The position numbers were made by a program, and so were the translations under genes. This document shows positions 55,609-64,000 of a stretch of DNA of 64,000 bases, in pieces. Source of the stretch: Astrothelium macrocarpum (lineage: Eukaryota; Ascomycota; Dothideomycetes; Trypetheliales; Trypetheliaceae); NCBI GenBank assembly GCA_021030915.1, contig JAGEMR010000022.1, positions 186,001-250,000 on the forward strand. Reading direction: 5' to 3'. Within the stretch, counting starts at the first letter, position 1, and every line of letters starts with the position of its first letter. The notes under the pieces are model-generated. The model was given only the letters and a program-made list of their open reading frames with translations, was not told where the DNA came from and made no database searches.

Positions 55609-58577
55609 TCACGCCCCAGCATTAGCGATCGCTTGGGTTAAAGACGATACATAATCCCGCAAATTCCAATTAAATGCCGCCACATAGAATAGCTGCTCCT
55701 TCACTGGTGAAAACACATATCTCGTCCACTCGCCCTCCACAGTCTTACCATTTTCGACACTTGGAAGTGGCACTTCCACCTTGGGCAACAGCCGTGCTAG
55801 ATTTCGTAGGACGAGGCTCGCCGTGAGTGGTAAGCCGGCTGCATCATTCCGTTCGTCAGTCTGCGTATTCAACCACGTCTTCGGTACGGTGCTGTCTCGC
55901 TTGTGGGAAGGGGTCTCGGGTTCGCTGGTGGTGAAACGGTTGATTTTGTTACGCAGAGATGCCTGTCTTGCCGCATCGGATAGATGGGTCTTGACATGCA
56001 TGCCAACTTCAAAGGGGCTCTTGGTGCCGTGAGGGAAATGCTTGCAGCTGCCCCATTTACACATGTATTTGCGGTCTTCCTGCGCGCTGAGCTCGTAGGT
56101 ATTGTCGTCCTTGTGCGGGATTTTGAGATGATCATCCAGGACGTGACGCCACATCATTTCTGAGTCCCGGGCAAAATCTTCGCACTGCACTTCTCCTGAA
56201 GCTGGCTGTTGTGCTTTGGCGGCTGCTGTCTCTGAAGAGCTGCTAATACGCCATTGACATCGAGAATAGGTTCGACCTTTGGGATCAATTGGCAAGCTTC
56301 GTGGCTTTATGCCTTTGATGATGTATTTCTGACCTGAGTTGGACACTTGGGCACTTGCTCCGATAAAGGTTGAAGAAACGTTCTTGATGAAATCGCCGGC
56401 AATAAGTAAGGGCGAATGGTATTGTGCGTGAGGTCCGAAACACGATTGATAGGCGTGCCACAATGCTATTTGCGTCATCTCGCCAACAGGATCTTCTTCG
56501 AAACATGCTCGTAACCTATTGGCCATTTAGAAAAAATGTCATGCGATGAACAGTGTTTAGATTACGTACCAATGAGAACTTCGTTCCGGCTCATCATATT
56601 TGAGGAGCTGCTCAATGAGATCCTGCGATAACTTTGGAATGTTCTCGGGATTTGTCGTTTCTTTGACAGACGAATGGTGCCTGGATTTTTCTCGGCGTTC
56701 CTCAAGATGTGCGCCGTGCATCAGTAGCCGTACGACTTGATTGACGAGCCCCTCCACACCAACATTTTGAATTAGATTCTCGACATTATCCAATTGGGCT
56801 GTATATTGATAGAGAAAGTCAAGACACGAGTTACGCAACTCTTCGTCCTCGATCATGAGCCATTCGCATACTCGACGAACGATTGGGATCGGTACGTCTC
56901 GCAGTCTGTAGTTCTCGTCCAAGTTCATTGATATTCTGCCTATTGCTCGCAAAGCTGTGATGATGGCACCCCTATCTGATGTTTCCAGCTGCATGAGAAG
57001 AGAGGCATATAGTGGATCATCTGGCAGAATCGTAAAATATTTTGTCAGTTGTTCGGCAATTTCAAGCGCGTAGTGCTGAAGTTCAACTGAAAACGGCCGC
57101 CTTGGTAGATTCAATGCAATTGTGATGAAGTCTCGAATGGTTGGAATTTTGGCAAGATGTGATGCGTTTTCCTCTAACATGACCATATTGCGCATGACTA
57201 GACCCGCTTCATTGATACGACCCAGGTCATTTAGAAAGTCATCCGTATAAACTTCATCTTCGTGATCGATCAAGATTTTGTTATCGAGTTTCTGCAAAAG
57301 GGTCGGAGTTCCATGAAGGCCGTTGAGAGTGCTACTCTCGTCGATACACGAAGAAGCTCGGTAGGAAACGTCCCATTCAACATCATAAAAGAGTGAGGTA
57401 ATTTGCAAGACTTTGCTTGTTAGGGCCTCGGCAAGACCAGGGAATTGATCGAAACGGTACTTGTCCCCTCGCTCGTGCGAAATTTTCACCAGGTGGTGCA
57501 GAGCATAGCTTTCCTCTTCTGGTATGTGTGATTGCAGCGCGAGCAAGGCTCGGATGTAGATGTTGGGTCCCTGAAACCCAGTACCGGGAAGCATCATGCC
57601 CTTATGTTTTTGAGCGGCCCTACCAGCCATATCGTCTCTGGCTCTGGTTCGTTTCTGACTAAAATGCTCGGGATTATTCGCAGGCGTTGTTACGGGCTTG
57701 AGGGTAAGAGGGAGCTGTGGTCGGGGTTCGTAGTTTGCAAGAGTCATCGAAACTCCATTCGTTTGGACGCCATTTGTCATGCTGTATTGATTCAGTGCAG
57801 GGCCTGGTGAACTCATTTGGTTTGTCGAATTTCGAGTCTGTCTTGAGGAAGTGAGGTCAGGTTGGAAAAGGACACGCTGTGGTGGCTGTTGACGAAGACC
57901 TGAAGACAATGGTTTTAGCACGACTCTCACGTCACACCGAAATCACCGATACAGTGACCTACTTCGCGTTGCTCTACCTGTGCTTCCAGGTTCTTCGATG
58001 TCAAGCTTGTCTTCCTGCTTTGGTGTTTTTTCTTCCTCGGACTGGTCGCCATCCTGGCCATTTATGTCCATGTCGTGTCTCGCTGGCCGACTGTAGTTGT
58101 CCAAGGTTCGATTTCGAAGGTCACCGCCTTTTGCGGTCACGTCCTCCAATATCTCCTTTGGTGGAGGGTCTTCCTTCCAGTGATCGAATATTTCGAAGGC
58201 GGCCACGTTCTTGTAATATGCAGTCTTGACGGTGAAGACCAATGTTGCTAGATTTGGGAGACCGGGAAAGAACTCCTGCGCTATCTTCCTCCACGCTAAC
58301 TTGTTTCCCTTCGTGTCCGAAACGACATCATAGCCTCCCTCCTCAATGACTCTTTGATACAATCGGTAGAGATCTAGATGACGGCTTCCGATTTTGGGTT
58401 CGCGATCAAGGGTTGTCCTGGACAGAGAAGTTAGAAGTCAGAAGTCAGATACATGTCACACGGGATCAAAGTGGTCGCGCACCCCCGCTTTTCATGGAAA
58501 GCCTCGAGTTTTTCTATGAAGGCGTCGTAGTCCTCAGTCCGCTCAATATCAGGACCGCGTGGTCGCGTTGGAGCCAT
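55609..58577 (-). CDS. RSC9: RSC complex subunit RSC9 (ARID/RFX chromatin-remodelling protein)
   Basis: Four exons, 58577-58483, 58417-57978, 57899-56570 and 56515-55609, give 923 residues. A subunit of the RSC/PBAF-type SWI/SNF remodeller, related to ARID2. The ARID DNA-binding domain covers about residues 10-115: YDAFIEKLEAFHEKRG, then LDLYRLYQRVIEEGGYDVV and WRKIAQEFF. The centre is armadillo-like helical (ITIALNLPRRPFSVELQHYA; LMHGAHLEE). The C-terminal part has an RFX-type winged helix (LWHAYQSCFGP, about 640-705) and a single C2H2-like finger (CKWGSCKHF...HVKTHL, about 770-805). Phase is kept at each junction. Divergent from the REC114-like gene with 388 bases between starts. Confidence 0.9.
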
Positions 58578-58965
58578 GCCAAAGAATTCTTGGGCGCGCA
58601 GAACCCTGCGGCCATACAAGTCACACCCGCCAACAGAGAAAACAACGCGCACATCACACTGAGCTATCGGGTATTATCATGCAACAACTGTTGCAACTGG
58701 CGAAGCATGGTGTTCGATTTCAATGTATAGGCATCTTATGGAGCGTGAACCATTCGTGGCGCGATATGAGGCGCGCATTCGCTCTGCTTTCTCCCCTTGC
58801 CCGGGCCTCGGCAAAGCTTCCCCATTTCCGTCTCAATTTTATTCATCTCATCCCCAGTTTCCCAGGAGGTGGTAATGGAAGACACCGGCAACACGGAGCA
58901 TCTAAGCTACTCGACGGTGCAATGAGCAAGCATTTACCATCAAGCTTCCCGGACGAACCGATAAG
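58578..58965. promoter_or_regulatory. Shared divergent promoter region, RSC9 / REC114-like
   Basis: 388 bases between the two start codons. No TATA or recognised operator was identified. Confidence 0.45.
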
Positions 58966-60765
58966 ATGTCTCATTGTTCGATATCCTCCTCGAACCACGT
59001 CATAAGTCTTGCAGTGGTAAAGTATTCATGGTCCAGCGGGCAAAACGAAACTGGTGCCAGTCGTTGGAACCATGTACTCCGCGATGACGTTTGTCTTATG
59101 CTCGGATCTTGTTCTCCTTCCTTTTCATCTACATGCTCTGATTCATCCCAATTCATGAAGGTTATCCAAGGATCTGAAGTAGTGGTATGCGCGAAGCACA
59201 CTCGAATAGCCACCACTTCTAATACCACATGTGCTGCTATAAATCAGACAACGAGTTTTAGTTAATGAATCTTCTAGGAGCTTGTGCCTATCGAGAAACT
59301 CATACAGCTATCTCGAGAAGCTAGAAACGATGCCATGCAGTACATGAACCAGATCACGCCCGACAAGCTGCCCATACATACGCTCTACCGAAGATCGACT
59401 TGCAATATTGCCTTCAAGTACCGGACCGAAGATGGCCAGGTAGCTAACATATGCCGATGGATATTGAGTATAATCTTATTGATTTCTAGCTTCACCGCAA
59501 TCAATTCAAATTTGGCTCAGTCTCCGACTTTGATCAGGCAATGGAGTATCTCGACAGGATCGGCTGTCCGCTTGTCGAATCAGGCCCAAGAACTGGTTCG
59601 GAGTCAAAGCATATCGGGTCGTATTCGGATAATTCACCAGCTATCTGTCCAAGCAGGCCATCTACATCGAGCAGCATGCTCGGCCAGATGCGGTCAACAT
59701 CGTCCGAGCTCCAATCCGGATACCGAAGTAGTGAGCTGCAAGCTGCAGCACAGGTGGGTGGTGCAGTGTTGTCCTTCTCACATGGTGCTGATCTTGAAGG
59801 GACATCTACATTCTTCAGCTTATCCTATTCACCAATTTGAGGCACCAACCAGTAGTAGAGGATTGCAGCCTCAGCCTTCAATCAGTACATCAAGTCCACC
59901 CAAGAAATCTAGTGATATGCCGCCTCCCCGATTGTCGAAATCTGCCGGCCGCATCGAGACCTCTGCCAAATCCACAGCCTCGTGGAACTCGGAACAGAGA
60001 AATGTTTCAAGCTGTTTTGACGAACAAGTACAGAGGCCTGCAACTGCGCCTCTAGAGTATCCTATGATCTGCATCGATCAAATTCTTCCTCCCCGTCGGG
60101 AACTTCCATTCAAAAGTTCATCGAGTGTCCGCAGTATCAACTCTTCAGGAAACGATCGGGGGAGCCGAAGTTCAAGCACAGCATTGGATTTGCCGTCTCT
60201 TCCACAACCCAGGGTTCCCGATAATTATGCGTCCGCCTCTCATGCTGATATTGGCAAACAAAGTCGGAGCAATGCCCGTTCCATTGTCACTCGCAAGGCG
60301 AATGATTTACCCCGTAGCGCTCAAAGTGCTACTCATTCTGAGCTCCAACCCGAGTTCGGACCAGTGACATCGTCATCATCCGCGATTGGTCGTAGCTCTA
60401 GCCCGGCACATCCTCTGGCATCGTCATTGAGTAAGGTAGGACATTCATCTGACATTGATCCAAGAGGAGCGCAATCGCCTGGTTGCATTAGTAGTGGAGA
60501 TCAGAGTAGACAGTCCACGTCTCATGCGAGGGATCGTTTGGGAGAAGCTACACTGAACACACAGGGAACAAGTTCATTCAATTGCACTGACAAGGTGTCT
60601 ATCGCCGAAGACCAGAACAGGCTCAGAGCATACGCGTCTCAAAATGAAGAAGATCGGATGGATGCGCTGGAATCCTTGGTTTGCGATCTTATTTGTAATG
60701 ATGACTTTTTGAAGCTTACTGAGGATGTCGAGGCTTGCTGGAGACGCATAGGTTTGATGAGGTGA
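58966..60765 (+). CDS. Probable meiotic recombination protein, REC114-like
   Basis: Exons 58966-59184, 59278-59439, 59490-59757 and 59819-60765 give 531 residues. The N-terminal 120 residues look like the PH-like fold of Rec114: LAVVKYSW, WNHVLRDDVCLML, FMKVIQGSEVV, ELVPIEKLIQL, then FKYRTEDGQLHRNQFKF and SDFDQAMEYLD. A long Ser/Pro/Gln-rich disordered middle follows (about residues 140-470). The last 40 residues are a predicted amphipathic helix pair (MDALESLVCDLICNDDFLKL, EDVEACWRRIGLMR), like the C-terminal Mei4-binding region. Rec114 helps Spo11 make meiotic double-strand breaks. The identification is by architecture and weak motifs, not by an unambiguous signature. Intron 3's donor is the less obvious GG/GTGGTG chosen because it keeps frame. 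Confidence 0.6.
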
Positions 60766-61490
60766 AGGCACTCTCAAAAGATGTGCTCTCGGTCTTTCGC
60801 ACGTGATTGTGTTGGGAATCTTTGCTCATCTACAACTCTGTTTGCAATGTTTGCTGACCATTGTAGCGACCATAGTAGCATTTGTAACTTGGTTCTGCAT
60901 GCCAGAAAGAGTAAAATCTCGTTTGCTGAATACTGTCAAGCACAGCACGTAAGGTTCCCCGCAATGAAGTAGAAACGACGAGAGTGGGTTAAGCAAATGC
61001 AAGTCATTCATGATGCATGCAATTGGCCTTGTTAAATCGACCAGTCAGGGGCTATCATCGACACATGTTGACTCTGGTTGGCTGATAGTTCAATCCTCAT
61101 CTTCCCGCTATTGAATGTGGCATCATCAAACCCCACCAAGCCCTCTCCGTACCTGCGCCCATACTCAACCAAGCTGTTCTCTTTGACCCATTGCTTTCAT
61201 CTCCGCGCATCGCTTTCTTGCCTCATCTAAAACAGTCCGGATTACACAATCTTGTGCGACTTGGATTCTAATCGTTGAGATTACTATCACTCCAACGAAA
61301 TACCCTTCCGATCAGCTTGCCACGCCGCGGTTCTATCGTCGGCTTGTCTTGCTCCGCCTCCGCAACCCAGAGTCTCTCTGAGCTTCACATTAAGTGCCTT
61401 TAAACAAGCTTTGGTCCGATATCAGGATCATTGCGAGGCGCTCTTGTCGAAGCTACAGAGAGCTTCTGGCAATCCCACCTCCTCCGGTAT
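60766..61490. other. Intergenic, promoter of IBtk-like gene
   Basis: No gene recognised. A CT-rich stretch at 61130-61400 is consistent with a promoter/5' UTR. Confidence 0.4.
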
Positions 61491-64000
61491 ATGAGCAGCC
61501 TTCTTTGGAAAGCTTTCTATCAAGATGATGTCGACGGCTTTCGGCACATTCTCGAAACTGCCACTTACAACATCCGCGATCGATCGCATGCACAGAAAAG
61601 TCATAGTAGCGGGCCGGGCAACAAGAATGGAGCATTTGTCGGCAGCCCAGGTTCATACCTAGCTACATCCCCGATTACCGCAACAAAAGTACGCAAATCA
61701 GGAGCAACAACAGCGCATAATGCGGCGACAGCCCTTACTCTGACGCGTGCGGACGTCAATGGAAAAGATGCCAATGGCCTCACACTCTTGCACCACGCTG
61801 CCACGGGTACCTCTGAGCAAAGCCTCGAATTTGCCACAGCACTCCTCCAACATCCATTGACCGATTTACACATTCAAGACTTGGAAAATGGATGGACTGC
61901 TCTCCATAGAGCCTTCTATTTTGGCAGTATTTGCATCGCCCTTACAATCCTAAATCGCGAAGCTGAGGATTCTTTGTCCTATGGTCCAGGAAATCAATCG
62001 AAGCATTTGATCAAAATCAAGGACAAAGACGGGCATGGGCCATTTGATCTATTGAGCCTAACTATTCGCGATCATAATGCCGATACGACAGGGCGAATGC
62101 GGCGAGCAACAGGCTTATCAAGCGATGAGGATACAATTAGCGTAAGCACAGAAGATGCAGAGCATTCGCCACGCGTGCCCTTCCTATGTCCGCGTTTACT
62201 TGGAGATGAAGCATATACCTTTGGAAGCAATAAGAATATAACACTTGGCTTTGGTGATGAGGACGATCGACATTTCCCAGAACGTATCACGCTTCGAAGA
62301 CCTCTACATCTTTTACAAAGGTTTTACAAAGAGCACATTGAGCTCGAGGCCAAAAAGTGGTCACTGATCGATCCTGCTTACAGCGAGAAATTGCTTTCGG
62401 GGCTTTTATCGCCCAAGCCTATCTCAGAGCTTCCGGCAGTAATCCGGAACAGACCAATCGTCATTCACAATGTCCAAATGTCAAAGTTACACACAGCAAT
62501 CATTACGGCAGATCCGGAGTCAAATCTCTACATATGTGGACATGGTCCTGGGGGCCGTTTGGGAACTGGTTCGGAATCAACTCAATTTAGTTTTGCGTGC
62601 ATTAACGGCGGAGCTTTGACTCACAAGAGAATAGCAAGCATTGCACTGGGGTGTCATCACACGATTGCATTGTCCGATATTGGGGAGATTTTCTCCTGGG
62701 GTAGTAATACCTTTGGGCAGCTAGGTCATGGTCTTACGCAATCACCTACGAAGGACGAGGAACCTGTTCAAACACTCCCGCGTCAAATCTTTGGGCCTCT
62801 GAAAAAAGAAGTCATCGGAGGTATTGCCGCTTCTCGAATCCACTCGGTCGCTTTTACTTCAACATCTCTCTATACATTTGGGAAGAACGAGGGTCAACTT
62901 GGGATTATGGATTCTGATGCCCGTTCATTGACCTGCCAAGCAATTCCTCGAAAAGTCGCAGCATCACTTTTTCCATCCCCAATTGATTCGGTCTGTGCCA
63001 TAGACCATGCGACTGGGTGTCTGTTGGAGAATCACGACGTTTGGGTATTTGCAAACTATGGATATACTAAGCTGTTTCTCTCACTTGGAGCATTCACAAA
63101 TTATTTTTTAAAAGACACATTTCTGACAACAAGGTACGATGCCACGCCATCTGTCTTGAAAATTGCTGGTGGTGGTGACACTATCTGTGCACTCACAAGC
63201 GCTGGAGACATCTACGCTGTTGCAATCAGCAACAAAGCAGAGGGCTTGGTACCCCATACGCCTCCAACCGTTCCAAGCAAGTCTAAAAACGTAGTATCTC
63301 ACATACATAAGATCTGGTCACCAAGAAAAATCAACATGCGAGCAAGGGATGTAGATGTTGACCAAGATGGCTCTATTATTCTGACTACTGAAGCGGGAAG
63401 CGCGTGGCGAAGAATCAGGAGAGCCAAAATCAAGGACGCAAGCGCGGCGGGAATAGGGGAATATCAGCCGAAAAACTACAAATTCTCTCGTATACCCAGT
63501 CTGTTAAGAGTGGTAGGCGTCCGAGCGTCCGGTTTTGGAGCGTATGCAGCTGTAGGGATGGATTGCGCCATCATGCGGGACTCCATTATCATTGAAGAGA
63601 AGACGCTGTGGAAAGACTTGTTGCCACTCTTACCATTTTATACCATGTCCAGATCCATTCCCGAATCTGATTCGGATGATGAAAATCCGCCAATGCGCTT
63701 TTGGCAAGGAATAAAGAGGCCTTCGGATATTGCTTTGATCAGACAACACATTCTTGAGACATCTGATCTCGAGAAAGACTTGACTGAACATATGCGACAA
63801 ACTGCGAATGACCTGAACAGCACTTACGATATAGTGCTGGGGTGTGCGCACTCACACGTTCGCATACCCGTGCACTCATTTATGTTTTGCAGTCGAAGTA
63901 AGATCATCCGTCAAGGTCTTACACAATTTCATCGCTCGCGCTCCTTTGCATTGCCCAATCTTCTCTCGATCGAACACACCAAAACAAGTGAAATTCTGAT
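61491..64000 (+). CDS. Ankyrin-RCC1-BTB protein, IBtk-like; 3' end outside window
   Basis: One open frame runs from MSSLLWKAFYQDD at 61491 off the window end (836 codons seen, no stop). Domains in order: ankyrin repeats about residues 95-165 (ADVNGKDANGLTLLHHAATG; NGWTALHRAFYFGS), an RCC1-type beta-propeller about 235-680 (DEAYTFGSNKNITLGFGD; IFSWGSNTFGQLGHG; LYTFGKNEGQLGI), and a BTB/POZ domain beginning about 775 (YDIVLGCAHSHVRIPVHSFM). This is the layout of inhibitor of Bruton tyrosine kinase homologues, which act as Cullin-3 adaptors. A second BTB may follow beyond the end. No intron is apparent in the visible part. Start chosen as the first in-frame ATG. Confidence 0.88.
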   Translation, partial: MSSLLWKAFYQDDVDGFRHILETATYNIRDRSHAQKSHSSGPGNKNGAFVGSPGSYLATSPITATKVRKSGATTAHNAATALTLTRADVNGKDANGLTLLHHAATGTSEQSLEFATALLQHPLTDLHIQDLENGWTALHRAFYFGSICIALTILNREAEDSLSYGPGNQSKHLIKIKDKDGHGPFDLLSLTIRDHNADTTGRMRRATGLSSDEDTISVSTEDAEHSPRVPFLCPRLLGDEAYTFGSNKNITLGFGDEDDRHFPERITLRRPLHLLQRFYKEHIELEAKKWSLIDPAYSEKLLSGLLSPKPISELPAVIRNRPIVIHNVQMSKLHTAIITADPESNLYICGHGPGGRLGTGSESTQFSFACINGGALTHKRIASIALGCHHTIALSDIGEIFSWGSNTFGQLGHGLTQSPTKDEEPVQTLPRQIFGPLKKEVIGGIAASRIHSVAFTSTSLYTFGKNEGQLGIMDSDARSLTCQAIPRKVAASLFPSPIDSVCAIDHATGCLLENHDVWVFANYGYTKLFLSLGAFTNYFLKDTFLTTRYDATPSVLKIAGGGDTICALTSAGDIYAVAISNKAEGLVPHTPPTVPSKSKNVVSHIHKIWSPRKINMRARDVDVDQDGSIILTTEAGSAWRRIRRAKIKDASAAGIGEYQPKNYKFSRIPSLLRVVGVRASGFGAYAAVGMDCAIMRDSIIIEEKTLWKDLLPLLPFYTMSRSIPESDSDDENPPMRFWQGIKRPSDIALIRQHILETSDLEKDLTEHMRQTANDLNSTYDIVLGCAHSHVRIPVHSFMFCSRSKIIRQGLTQFHRSRSFALPNLLSIEHTKTSEIL

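Noticed and set aside
1..64000. CRISPR arrays, integrases, bacterial-type operons
   Set aside because: No direct-repeat/spacer pattern or bacterial gene organisation; the intron-rich genes are eukaryotic.

Overview
The window looks like nuclear DNA of a filamentous ascomycete (Pezizomycotina). Evidence: genes carry many short introns (about 50-100 nt, with GTxxGT-type donors, CTRAC-type branch points and YAG acceptors), the gene content is typical of ascomycetes (ICP55, DBF4, ATG12, UBC8, BUD22, RSC9, a NACHT protein with C2H2 fingers), and transposon copies have been turned into very AT-rich wrecks, as expected of repeat-induced point mutation (RIP). Class or genus cannot be fixed from sequence alone. 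Most genes were assembled by hand from exons that keep frame across canonical splice sites; spliced lengths are given and all close in frame unless stated.

0-5 kb: the 3' part of a sphingoid base kinase (LCB4-like), a three-exon secreted protein and a two-exon SAM methyltransferase. 5-13 kb: transposon country. A Tc1/mariner-type element has an intact 5' ORF and a destroyed 3' half. Two pogo/Fot1-type elements (6724-8577 plus strand; 10772-12937 minus strand) have clear terminal inverted repeats and TA target duplications. Between them lies a 2.2 kb island of normal composition with a cysteine-containing candidate secreted protein.

13-30 kb: alpha/beta hydrolase, small secreted protein, SIRT5-like sirtuin divergent from an 11-exon ICP55 peptidase, DBF4, ATG12 convergent with ketopantoate hydroxymethyltransferase, UBC8 convergent with an FAD monooxygenase. 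UBC8 appears to contain a 3-nt and a 1-nt exon. 30-45 kb: a long gene-poor leader, an STK32-like AGC kinase, a START-like protein, a catechol O-methyltransferase-like gene, BUD22 convergent with a coiled-coil gene, an NAD(P)-binding reductase and a small DUF-type protein.

45-64 kb: a seven-exon RAD5/RAD16-type SNF2 ATPase; a NACHT/C2H2 protein whose P-loop is interrupted and whose C-terminus is frame-shifted; a small acidic two-exon gene; RSC9 (ARID/RFX) divergent from a probable REC114-type meiotic protein; and the 5' part of an ankyrin-RCC1-BTB (IBtk-like) gene running off the window.

Functionally the window mixes housekeeping chromatin, cell-cycle, autophagy and ubiquitin genes with a RIP-damaged transposon block flanked by secreted-protein candidates. 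There is no metabolic cluster. The most unusual points are the UBC8 microexons, the broken P-loop and frameshift in the NACHT gene, and the Tc1 copy whose three catalytic residues were all lost by G-to-A changes.
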